DNA of 64,000 bases from Rhizophagus irregularis (lineage: Eukaryota; Glomeromycota; Glomeromycetes; Glomerales; Glomeraceae): positions 1,054,001 through 1,118,000 of the forward strand of contig NC_089431.1 in NCBI RefSeq assembly GCF_026210795.1, given 5' to 3'. This document shows positions 1 through 10,450 of the stretch, piece by piece (within the stretch, counting starts at the first letter, position 1; the number at the start of each line of letters is the position of its first letter). Under the pieces are notes generated by a model that was not told the origin of the DNA, did not search any database, and saw nothing but the letters and a program-made list of their open reading frames with translations. The position numbers and the translations under genes are program-made.

Positions 1-129
1 TAAAAGTCAGCCAACCCTCTCTGAAGAAGATAATACTGAATTTTCTAGTGATGAACCTAAACAGGTGGCAATTATTTTAAATATAACATTTTATTGTTAT
101 TTTTATTTATTATTTTAAAATATATAATA

Positions 130-710
130 GCCAATATTCAAGAAGAAAATATAAACTATCAAAAGATTCCTTCTTTTCTTCATATCCCAAAGAGTATTTG
201 GCGTGGCTATGTGGTCAGTATATAATATTATTATTAATATTTGAGATAAATGTTTAACTTTAATATACTACTGCAGGAATCAATGAGACTTTTAGTAGCT
301 GAAAAACTTAATATCGTGATATACCTATTAATGAAATTAATAAATGTATTGATAAGGTAAATACTAACTGCTGTAATCCTGAATTCCATTTATTTAACAC
401 TTTTTAACCAATTTTTTTTATTGTATTAGTTTCATAAGAAAAATCCATCCTTTCCAGAAACTGTTAGTGATTGGGCAGAACGTGAGATGATTTGTTGACA
501 TATAAATTATAGACGTAAGTTTATCTTAATTTAATATTGTTTTGTCATTATTCTGCTATTTTACTAAAATTTTCAACATTTTATAGGGTCAATTCTTAAT
601 CTTAGCGAAATGCATAAGACAAATATTTCTGTTAATAAAGCTAAGATCCGAAAACCAAATGGTAATAGTAAAAGAGCCAAAAAAAAGGAAATGAACTATT
701 AACAAAAAAT
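130..710 (+). pseudogene. Remnant of an intron-containing gene, not recognised
   Basis: Short open segments on the plus strand are separated by intron-like stretches. One runs from about 140 and reads QEENINYQKIPSFLHIPKS, followed by a possible donor near 210 and an acceptor at ctgcag near 276. Another near 430-500 reads NPSFPETVSDWAEREMIC and is cut by an in-frame TGA. A third near 590-700 is lysine-rich (NKAKIRKPNGNSKRAKKK) and ends in a stop. The segments look coding by composition but do not join into one frame, so this is probably a decayed gene entering from the left edge. I do not recognise the family. It could be the front of the AT-hook-like repeat protein that follows. Confidence 0.4.
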
Positions 711-735
711 TGAATCATGGTAATTTTTAATTTTG

Positions 736-1269
736 ATGAAATATTTTAAAATGAATCAAATTAATAATATTACTACCAATCAAACAGAACCATTATTGGT
801 ATCCAACAGCCCGAATATAGAAAGTTTGGAAAGGCTTGATAATAATAAATCTTTACCGAGTAAGAGTAAGCTCATAGATTCTTTAATACATATGTAATCA
901 ACTAAATATATAAAATATATTACAATAGAATTATTAGAAGCCGTTGATGTCTCCCCAGCTTATTCTAAACGTCCTGGCCATAAACATAAAATAACACAAT
1001 CATCTGATAAAGAAGAAGCTATTGAAGACGTTGAAGTTGTAAGAATTCCTCCAGCAAAACATCCTGGTCGTAAACGTAAGATAACACAGCCATCTGATGA
1101 TGAAAAAGGTGTTGAGGACGTCGAAACTATCAGAATTCCTCCAGCAAAACATCCTGGTCATAAAACTAAAGTAGCACAACCACCTGATGATGAGAAAGGT
1201 GTTGAAGATGCTGAAACTATCAGAATTCCTCCAGCAAAACGTCCTGGTCGTAAATGTAAAGCGGTATAA
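736..1269 (+). pseudogene. AT-hook-like tandem repeat protein, interrupted
   Basis: One plus-strand frame runs from an ATG at 736 but meets a TAA at 895-897. It reopens at 898 and continues to a TAA at 1267-1269. The distal part encodes three full 30-residue repeats starting at 1042, 1132 and 1222. Each has a basic PPAKxPGRKxK core and an acidic SDDEKGVEDVE spacer. The PGRK core resembles an AT-hook DNA-binding motif, but this is only inferred from its basic Gly-Arg composition. The internal stop at 895 suggests a broken gene, unless a small unseen intron removes it. No other domain is visible. Confidence 0.45.
1042..1266 (+). repeat. 90-bp in-frame tandem repeat
   Basis: The codon block starting agaattcctccagcaaaac recurs at 1042, 1132 and 1222, exactly 90 bp apart, so the repeat is in phase with the reading frame. 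Substitutions (cat/cgt, cgt/act) are mostly at single codons. Confidence 0.9.
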
Positions 1270-3373
1270 CATTATTTAATATATTTATCTATGTATTTGA
1301 TATTTTATAAATTAGTACATATTTAATATATTATACTTTAATATATTACATTCTATATATTTTATACATATGTAAAACAAAATATATACAAATGTATTTC
1401 AAATGCTAAATAAAAGTATTACGAGTTTGCTACAAATCATTTACAAATTTTGTATAAATGGATGCTCATAATTGTATTAAACTTGTTATGTTAAAATATA
1501 TTACATTTTTTATACGAAAATTTGACAAATACTTTTTACTGGGTTGAGTAGGTTAATTATAAAAAACTGTTATTGTTACACAAAGTTAAAAAACTTGCTT
1601 ATAAGTAAACTATGATCACAAACATCTTTCATCTAATTCAGTATATATATATAGTCAAATTTTTAACTTATAATAATTTGGCTAATATCAGTGCTAGAAA
1701 TGTGATTTTACTATCATTAGATTCCTCCAATTAAGATGAATATAATGATATAAAATTCATTAAAATCAAATGATTAATAATATAGTCAATATTATTTACC
1801 CCCTATAAACAAGTAGCACTGCTTATACAACTACATATTACATATTGGTCAGAAGTGTAATTAATATATTATTTGAATAATATCTATTTTAACAGAAATT
1901 ATAGGAAGGTTTATTGATTTTATAAAAACTAATTTATTTAAAATTACCTTCATCAGTGACTTTTAATATATAAAGTACTTTGTAAACACATAATATTATG
2001 CAGCCTATCAGCATAATATTTAGTTATTGTATTATTGTATTGTAGATTAGAAAAATTCTTTATGATACTTATAAAGATGAGTCACATTTGTCACATCAAT
2101 TGATTCATAAATTGATCTGAAACTAGTACTGTAATATGATTATGATAATATAGGTACTTCAAAAAAAAATAGTAAAAAAATTAATTTATCAGTAAAAATT
2201 TATGCGAAAGGAATGTGCTACGAAAAAAAAGATTATCTCTAATGTGATATGACTATTTTTTTTTGTTGTACAAAATTCGGACAATATATATAACGAAAAT
2301 GTATATATATTATTTCAAGTCATTGGCTGAGACGATGAGTTTATAGTCACATTATTAAATTAAAAAGTAAATTAATATTGGTGAATAACAGATATTGCTA
2401 TATTTACTATAGCATTTATAGCTACATGACAGTCATTAGATACAATGACACAGATTTCCAGATAGTAGAGGTATCATAATAAGTGTTATATACTTGGAAA
2501 TGATTTGACCTTATAGCATCAGATAAATAGATAAACTATATATTATTTATTATTTATAATATCGCCAGACTATTAAAAAATAATTGTAATATTAAAATGT
2601 ATTTTTCAAATTTTGGCATGTCAGTGGCAAAATTTACAGCCGATCACCCATTATACTATAATATTTATAATATTATTACGCATGTCAGTTATCATCTGAT
2701 GATATATATTGTTAACAAAAATTTTAGATTTACACAATTTAGTTTTAGTTTTAAAATTTGTAAGTTTTTGATACGATTATGATACGGTTACTTAGTTATA
2801 TGGGGTAGAAAGAATTTCTTTCTATACTCTAGGTGCCTTTGTATTATTAATAATTATGATCCTTGATCTCATATAATTATAATAAAGCGAGTTACTATTT
2901 TTTTTTTTTAAAAAAAACATCTGATGATATATTTATTGCAATATAGTATTATACTATTCAAATATTCAAATATGTTCAAATGAATATTGCATAAGTAATT
3001 TTGTGGTCGTTATCCGATTACGTGTTTAGTGGAAGCTGTGCAGAAAGTGACTTACTAATATCCATTTTGACAAAATTTATTTTTGTCACTGCATGTCCGT
3101 GTAAGTATCATTTTTATTCTATCTAGAATATCAATGTAAACTGATAATCTGACGATTAACTCGTTTGCACATATATATTTTTGATTTTGGTGATAACAGG
3201 GTCCTTCACATGATCAAAGATGATTTATGAAAAATAAGATGTAAACAAAATTCGAAACAAAACTTTTCTTAATATCTTAACATCAAAGGTAGGATAGAAT
3301 AGCATGATTATAATAAGATGCGGGTTGGTATTTTGTTTTTGTATTCAGAGGATCATTATTTCGCATGTACTAT
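1270..3373. other. AT-rich stretch with no supported gene
   Basis: This stretch is strongly AT-rich with frequent stops in all frames. A short open frame at 2597-2782 has no recognisable domain. Nothing else could be supported. Confidence 0.6.
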
Positions 3374-4050
3374 CCCTATAAAAAATAAGTGTCCTGAAAA
3401 TATCCAGAAATTGTCCGGAAAATTTGTCTAAATAATTGTCTGGAAAATGTCCGGAAAATGCCAGGTACCATGTCCGGAAATTGTTCCAAAAACACACTCG
3501 TTTCCGGACACTCATTTTGTCCAGAATTTGTTCGGAAATTGACCTGAAATATTTTTTCATAAAATTTGGCACAAAAAGATGATCAACAGGTGGCCATCAT
3601 TATAATTGCTTTTAACCTAAAGTTTTATATCATAGATATATAGTATTTTTGCCTGCTCAGCAAATTTAATTAGTATGACAAAGAAGGTTATGAATGTCAG
3701 TCTTGTGCTTTTAGCATTTTTTTACAAAATTAATTTATCCTTTTTTGGAAGTAGCGTCCAGAATTTGTCCAGAATTTTTTCATGTCCGGAATTTGTCCAG
3801 TTCAAATTATCTGAATTTTTACTATGTCCGGAATTTGTCCAGGTTTATCTGTCCGGAATTTGTCCAAAATTTTATACTGGACAAATTCTGGATATATTCT
3901 GGACAAAGTCCGGATATGTCAAAATTTTAGGTATCAAATTTGTAGCAAAAAATAGACATTTTCTGGACAATTTCTGGATATGCCAGATTTATTCTGGACA
4001 ATTTCCGGACATTTTCGTAGACATTTTCTGGACATTTATTTTTTATAGGG
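3374..4050. mobile_element. 677-bp TIR element with GTCCGGA-type internal repeats (copy 1)
   Basis: The left end reads CCCTATAAAAAATAAGTGTC and the right end is its near-perfect reverse complement (GACATTTATTTTTTATAGGG). The interior is many short copies of GTCCGGAATTT and GTCCAGAATTT in both orientations, forming two clusters around a central unique part. A second, nearly identical copy lies at 14441-15116. No transposase is visible, so this is a non-autonomous element. Open frames of 141 and 75 residues inside it only translate the repeats. Confidence 0.85.
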
Positions 4051-4224
4051 CTAATTTATTTCAAAATTTTGCAATAAATTCGATATTTATACATTTTTAA
4101 GAAAAAATCTTTGAATACTTACTATATTCTCTAAGTATAATTCGTGTTGTCTGTTTCTTTCTTATAAAGAAGTCATCAAAATGTTTTTCATGCGATTACT
4201 GTTGTGAAACAAATTAAGATGTGG

Positions 4225-4600
4225 AATCCGTCAGATGATGAAAACTTAAAAATATTGAGTCAATCATTGAAAGTGAAAGCATTTGTGAATCAGTTGTCAA
4301 AAAGGAGTGTACTGATGAAAATAGAGGAAGATGTGGGTGGAGGGTAATTTTCATTTGAAATGATTATACTACAGATACAACTGGATATCGTGTCTTGAAT
4401 AAAATTTCCTTGAAACATGTTGCTATTACAAGTTTTATCCGCAAGACATGAGGAATTAAAGAAATACATCCAACCAGATATTCATGTAACATTCTGAACA
4501 GGGAGAAACTTAATGGCGTCTCTCCAGTTATAGAAGGATTCTACGTTCAGGGATAGGTGTTAAATGTGGAAGAGATGGATTCCGTTCTTAATCATCAAGG
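4225..4600 (+). pseudogene. Transposase-like N-terminal fragment (MULE/FAR1 style), decayed
   Basis: A broken plus-strand frame reads ESICESVVKKECTDENRG, then CGWRVIFI, a stop, YRVLNKISLKHVAITSF, a second stop and further short pieces. The order CGWRV, then YRVLNKISLKH, resembles the N-terminal DNA-binding part of MULE/FAR1-type transposases in these fungi; that is family knowledge, not a search result. At least three in-frame stops show it is dead. No DDE catalytic region is seen downstream. Confidence 0.35.
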
Positions 4601-5286
4601 ATCAGGGAACTAGTAGAAAAATCTTTTGAAATGTTCATCCTCTAAACACAAACAAATTTTTATGGCAAGTCTTTTAATGGTTATAAAGAATTCGTAAAAA
4701 ATACTTTTAGATACTAAATTAATCAATCACAGAAAACACACATATTAATATGGGAATTAATCAAACCATTTGTGATCTTGTAATTGAAAAATGACAATTA
4801 ACATGGGAGAATTAAGGTGTGGTTACAATCGGTATTAATAACATAATGTGTCAGATTCGTTTCACATAAAAAGTACAATTAAGTTTGATTGTTAATATTT
4901 TTATTGAATAATTAATCAGCCATTAAACAGTGATATAAACGAAGAAAAATCATAGTTATGATTAAGGCTGATCCTTGATGTGAACCGAGTTCATAGACTA
5001 CTCATGTGACTTTTAACAAGCGTGCATTTTGAATATTGTTTTACCGGCAAATATATTGTTTTGATTAAGGTGATTTAACAGTGACGCCATACATATTATA
5101 AATAAATATTATACAGTACAAGTGTACTGCTGTTATTGTTTCCATTCCATCACGGGATATTATTGTTGCCATTTCCATTACCGTTACTGATAAATAGAGT
5201 GTAATGATTAATGCGGTCGAGTTGCTAGTGTATTAGTATATTGCGTTTTCTATTGATATATATGTATACTGTATCGTACCAATTTA
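4601..5286. other. No gene seen
   Basis: AT-rich sequence with no long frame, RNA gene or repeat that I could support. Confidence 0.5.
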
Positions 5287-5889
5287 CACAGTGAAATTCG
5301 ATAAACCGGATCTATCAGTTCCACTAAAAATATCTGGTTTATCGGGATATCTGGTATAGCGAAAAAATTTTGATATATTGGAAATCTATTATACTGAATT
5401 TTTTTTAGAGAATTCATGCTAATAAAATTAAGATACACTATATTTTAATTTTTCATCTTAGTTTTAAATTGAAAATGAATATAAAATATTTTTAATTGAA
5501 TATATAAGTAATATATAACTCTGGCCAGAATTAAGATTTTTATAATTCTGGCCAAAATTAAGATTTACCGCATTATGTTACTTAAATTTTATTGGTTAAT
5601 TATTACGTGATCCGGTTTATCGAATCATTTTTACTATCATATAGCTGGTTAGAAAATTGATCTGTTATATTGAATATTGAGCTTTTACTAGTAAACTCCA
5701 GTATATCGAAACAGGACTCCAAACAATATATATAAAGGTAGGTTTTGAGTTTGCTTAACCAACATATAAAAATTTTTCCTATGTGAGATAACTGAGATTT
5801 ATTATTGCTTATTTGATAACATAATTTTTAAATAGTCAAATATATATTTACGTAGCAGGATAGATTTTTTTTAATATCACAGGTCGAAG

Positions 5890-6850
5890 GGGCACCATTG
5901 TCCAAAATTCAAAAAATGCAAATTTCACATTTTTCTGGAAAATGGTGGGAAATTGTGGAAAATGCTGCATTACGCTGAGCAATTTTTTGGAATAGCATTA
6001 TTACAACATTGTTCGATTTAGCAAATTTTATGAAAATTTGGGAAAATGCTACATTATATCTCAAATGTAACATTTTGTAACATTTTGTAACATTGTTATA
6101 ACATTGTCATTAAAATCAAATTTTGCTTTTTTTTTGTCAAATGTTTCAATTTTCTTGCAAATGGTGCATTTTTATGAAAATGCCACATTTTATCTCCAAT
6201 GTGATATCATTGTAACAACATTTCATAAAATTGTTATAACATTGTCAATTAAAATCAAATTTTGTCAAATATTCTGATTTCCTAGCAAATGGTGCATTTT
6301 TTTATGAAAATTCTATATTTTTTGTCAAATGTTGCATATTTTTAGCAAATTTTATGTTTTTTTGGTCAAATGTTTCACTTTCGTCAGAATGTTAAAATGT
6401 TACATTTTTTTTTGAAAATGCTCAATAATATGGCATTATACTGGAAAATGTAGCATTTCACCAAATTACACTAAAAAGCATCACAATTATCACATTTTTT
6501 GGAAAATTCCACATTACATTAAATTACACTAAAAAATGTAGCACTATACTAAATTATGCGGCATTGCACTAAAAAATACCACAATTACACTAGACAATGT
6601 AGCATTACACTAAAAAGTACCACAATTATCATATTTTTTAGAAAATTTCGTGTTATGTAACATTATGCTAGAAAATGCGGAATTGCACTAAAAAATGCAG
6701 AATTGCACTAAAAAATGCAGAATTGCACTAAAAATGCAGAATTGCACTAAAAAACGCGGAATTGCACTAAAAAACACAAAAAAAATACTACAATTACACA
6801 GGATAATGTAGCATTACACTTAATTACATTAAAATTGTTAGGATAATTTT
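5890..6850. repeat. Left subterminal degenerate repeats
   Basis: Repeated AT-rich words such as GCATTACACTAAA, AAAATGC and ACATTTT dominate. The most regular part, 6672-6772, is about five tandem copies of a 20-bp unit based on GAATTGCACTAAAAAATGC. Confidence 0.75.
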
Positions 6851-7254
6851 TATTTATTTGTAAAATTATGGACATTATTAAATTTATAATATTTATATTC
6901 TAACGTATTATTTAACATTAAATTCACATTGTTAATATTAACAATGTATCAATACGATGTGTTGTTTAATTTATACGCAACCTTACTACTGAAGACTCCC
7001 TCTTTTTGTCACTATAAACAGGCGGAGGGAGCAGCAATGGCTCTCCCCCTATAGGTACTTTATGGCCTCTACCTGTTTACAGAGGAGGGGCTTTTCGTAA
7101 AGTTATTAGATAGATATATATATATGTATATATATAAGTATATATATACATCTATCAAAAGAATTATAATAATAAAAAAAAAAATTTTTCGGGGAAAATT
7201 CCCCTATTTATATAAAAATATATATCACGTGTATCACGTGATATTACTAATAAT

Positions 7255-7294
7255 TACCGCAGCAGGCGCAGCTGAAGCTGCGCCTGCTGCGGTA
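7255..7294. repeat. Perfect GC-rich palindrome, 19-bp arms
   Basis: TACCGCAGCAGGCGCAGCT is followed by two bases and then its exact reverse complement. It is GC-rich in an otherwise AT-rich region, so it would form a very stable hairpin. A weaker AAGCTTTT/AAAAGCTT inverted pair follows at about 7310-7331. Confidence 0.85.
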
Positions 7295-7339
7295 TAGCGA
7301 AAAAAAATAAGCTTTTTTTAGTAAAAGCTTAATTTTTTC

Positions 7340-7575
7340 TCACGATCTTTCAATTTCTTTCGCCCTTTCCCATTCCCATTTCGTTCCCTTCCCTTTTTCT
7401 CTTTCGTTCTTTCCTTCCCATTTCGGTTTCCCCCTTTTCTCTTTCATTCTCCCTTCCCATTTCGTTCCCCTCCCTTTTCTCCTTCGCTCTTCCTTCCCAT
7501 TTCGTTTTCCCCCTTTCTCTTTCGTTCTTCTCTTCCCCTTCCCTTTCCCCTTCCCGGAATCGTCTTTCAGAAAAA
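7340..7575 (+). repeat. Pyrimidine-rich tandem repeat upstream of the intron array
   Basis: About 50-bp imperfect units contain CCTTCCCATTTCG followed by TTTTCTCTTTCGTTCT. The plus strand is nearly all C and T. It ends a few bases before the first array donor at 7581. It could be a promoter-proximal CT tract, as in fungal housekeeping promoters, or a splicing-type pyrimidine tract. Confidence 0.7.
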
Positions 7576-7580
7576 TAATG

Positions 7581-9137
7581 GTAAGTTTCGAAGCGAAACG
7601 CTTCGAAACTTTTTAAAAATTGTGTTTTTAATATCTTTTAGGAACTGACTCCTATACTTGTTTTTTTGTAGATATTTAACGTATTCGATTTCAGAAAATG
7701 AGTTTTGCCGTAAAATTCGCATTGTTGAGAAGGGTCCCAAGATATGGTCTATTCATTCTTGGGTCGATGCGTGGAATTCTTATGTTTAGTAGGTGAGGTG
7801 AAGGAAAACCTTCGAAAAGGAGTATGGTTTGTCTTCAAGTTTGGTAAACCATGAAGTTTCGAAGCATTTGCTTCGATATGGTAAGTTTCGAAGTGAAACA
7901 CTTTCACTTCAAAACTCAATTTTTTTTTTAATTTTTTATTAGGAAACGTTTAGAAAACGTTTCCTTTATCCTTTTTGTAGGATCGGAGTGTTCAGAACGT
8001 TGGGTAAGTTTCATTTTGTTACGAAACTTTTTAAAAAATCTTTTTTTTAATTCTTTTTTGTAAGGAAACGTTTCTAACGTTTCCTATTTTTTTTTTGTAT
8101 AGGTCTTTCGGTATTCGATTTTGGAAGTGGAATTGGTAAGTTTCGAAGCGAAACTTATTGATTTTTTTTTTAATTTATTTTAGGAAACGTTTCTAACGTT
8201 TCCTTTCTTCTTTTTTGTAGGATTTTTGATGCTTTTACTGAAACGAGGAAATGAAATGATGGTAAGTTTTGAAGCGTTTCGCTTCGAAACTTTAAATTTT
8301 TTTTTTACTTTTATAAGGAACGTTTTTAACGATCCTTTATTTTCTTTTGTGTAGGTTTTCGGTATTTGACTTCGGGAAGTAAGGAACCGAAAGGGTAAGT
8401 TTCGAAGCATTTTTCGCTTCGAAACTTTTTTAAAAAAAATATTTTTTAAATTTTTTTTGTAAGGAAACATTTCTAAGTTTCCTTTTTCTTTTTGTAGGAA
8501 CACCGGACGTTTGGATGATGGAGTTCGAAACGAACCAGTGAGTTTCGCAACATTGTGTTGCAAAACTTTATTTTTATATATTTTTTTTAAGAAACGTTAA
8601 CTAACGTTTCTTTCTTTTACTTTTTGTAGGTTCCGGACATCAGGATGATGGAAACGACTGGTAAGTTTCGCAATGTTACATTGCGAAACTTAATTTTTGT
8701 TTTTTTTTATTAAAAGAAACGTTTATATTAACGTTTCTTTTTTACTTTTTGTAGATTCTGGACGTTGGAATAAATGAAACGACTGGTAAGTTTTGCAATG
8801 TTACATTGCGAAACTTAATTTTTGTTTTTTTTTATTAAAAGAAACGTTAACTAACGTTTCTTTTTTACTTTTTGTAGGTTCCAGACATTTGGATAATGGA
8901 AATCGAAACGAACCGGTAAGTTTTGCAACATTGTGTTGCGAAACTTAATTTTTATTCTTTTTTTTTTAAAAGAAACATTACCTAGCATTTCTTTTTTACT
9001 TTTTGTAGGTTCCAGACGTTTGGATAATGGAAATCAAAACGAACTGGTAAGTTTCGCAACATTGTGTTGCGAAACTTAATTAATTATTATTTTTTTTAAG
9101 AAATGTTAACTGACGTTTCTTTTCTTCCTTCTTGTAG
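7581..9137 (+). repeat. Tandem array of eleven short introns with paired hairpins and mini-exons
   Basis: Eleven GT...AG intervals of 85-103 nt follow one another. Donors are at 7581, 7881, 8004, 8136, 8262, 8395, 8538, 8661, 8786, 8916 and 9047. Acceptors are at 7671, 7980, 8102, 8220, 8354, 8497, 8629, 8754, 8877, 9008 and 9137. Ten donors read GTAAGTTT and one GTGAGTTT; most acceptors read TTTTTGTAG. In most of them a hairpin overlaps the donor (for example AAGTTTCGCAACA pairing with TGTTGCGAAACTT) and a second one precedes the pyrimidine tract (GGAAACGTT with AACGTTTCC). Exons between introns 2 and 11 are 23, 33, 41, 40, 40, 31, 31, 38 and 38 nt and resemble each other (GTTCCGGACGTTTGGATGAT). 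Lengths are not multiples of three, so the spliced product may be non-coding. Confidence 0.75.
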
Positions 9138-9559
9138 ATTTTCACCAGCTTCTACGTTGGCATCGGACATTAGATACATGAATGAATTAGAGGTGCGGAT
9201 TACCCATCCATGGATCATTGGATATCTGATGAATATAGATTAATATAGATTCTCATCATTAAATAATAATTGTGCATTTGTTAATAAATAATATTGTAAT
9301 AAATTATGTAAAATTATTAAATCAATGTTTTAAATTGTTATAACGTTTACACTAAATTGTTTAAAATTATTACTAAATTTCACTCAATTGTCCGAAATTA
9401 TTGCAAAATTTCACTAAATTGTCTCCAAAAATGTTGTGTTTATACTGTTTACACTCAATTGTCCAAAATCAGTAAAACATTTTCACTCAATTGTCCAAAA
9501 TTATCCTAAATTTCACTAAATTATCAAAAGTTTAGCCAACATTTACCGGAAAAATGCAA

Positions 9560-10030
9560 AATTCACCACAATTTTCCACAATTTGTATTACGTTTGCACA
9601 ACATTGCTGAAAAATTCACCTAAATTTTCAACAATTTATATAACATTACTAAAAATACACTACAATTTACCACAATTTGCATTACGTTTACATAAAATTA
9701 CTAAAAATTTGACTAAATTCACCACAATTTGCATTACGTTTATATAACATTACTAAAAATTTGACTAAATTCACCACAATTTGCATTACGTTTACATAAC
9801 ATTACTAAAAATTTAACTAAATTCACCACAATTTGCACTTCGTTTACATATCATTACTAAAAATTTAACTAAATTCACCACAATTTGCATTACATTTGCA
9901 TAAAATTACTAAAAATTTGCCTAAAATTCACCACAATTTACATTACGTTTGCATAAAATTACTAAAAATTTAACTAAATTCACCACAATTTGCACTTCAT
10001 TTGCATATCATTACTAAAGATTTGCCTAAA
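9560..10030. repeat. Right subterminal tandem repeat, about 55-60 bp unit
   Basis: Units built from ACTAAAAATTTGACTAAATT, CACCACAATTTGCATTACG and TTTACATAACATT recur about seven times with small changes. This is the right-hand counterpart of the degenerate repeats at 5890-6850. Confidence 0.8.
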
Positions 10031-10252
10031 ATTTCCCACAATTTAATGATAATTTACTGAAAAATTTCTCAACATTTGAATTAGGAATTCTGTAGGAATT
10101 CCGCCATTTTGACAAAATTTGCCAAATTGTAAGTCCTCCATTATCCCAAAATTGTAACACAATTTACCCCAATTTACCGGGATAATTCTCAATTTGCCAG
10201 AAAAATTCCAGGCAAATTTTGCGACAATGACATCTGTTCGACCTGTGTATAT

Positions 10253-10450
10253 CACAGGTCGAAATGCTAAAAATCGGCAAAAAAATGGCGCGAAAAGCAG
10301 TGGCTATTCTTGGCTATTCTTGGCTATTCTTGGCTGTTTTTGGCTATTTACGAATTAACCTATACTATTTGTAAATAGTTTATACAAATTTGCGAATAGT
10401 TTATGCGATTTGCGCCATTTTTTTGCCTATTTTTGGTCATTTGACGTGTG
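10253..10450. mobile_element. 198-bp TIR element abutting the larger one
   Basis: It starts CACAGGTCGAAATGCTAAAA and ends with the inverted form of CACACGTCAAATGACCAAAA. The arms stay matched for roughly 45 bp (both contain GGCAAAAAAATGGCGC). TAT lies at both borders. It shares its outer bases with the 5878-10247 element, so it is probably a deletion derivative or relative inserted next to it. Three tandem copies of GGCTATTCTT lie inside. Confidence 0.7.

Larger units (their letters stand above)
5878..10247. mobile_element. 4.37-kb element with CACAGGTCGAA termini and TAT target duplication
   Basis: The left end is CACAGGTCGAAGGGGCACCA and the right end is its imperfect inverted match (TTCGACCTGTG at 10237-10247). 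A shared CATTGTC block lies a little further in on both sides. TAT flanks both ends (5875-5877 and 10248-10250), a 3-bp duplication as in CACTA/EnSpm or PIF/Harbinger elements. Both subterminal zones (about 5890-6850 and 9290-10030) are degenerate short tandem repeats, which is also CACTA-like. The centre holds a GC-rich palindrome, a pyrimidine tract and the hairpin-intron array. No transposase is seen, so I infer a non-autonomous element. Confidence 0.65.

Noticed and set aside
3675-4100. 141-residue open frame (and the 130-residue one at 14741-15133)
   Set aside because: These are translations of GTCCGGA-type repeats inside the TIR element; there is no domain and the frame is explained by repeat composition.
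8180-8563. 127-residue minus-strand frame
   Set aside because: It runs through the plus-strand intron array and reads the hairpin repeats in reverse; not a gene.
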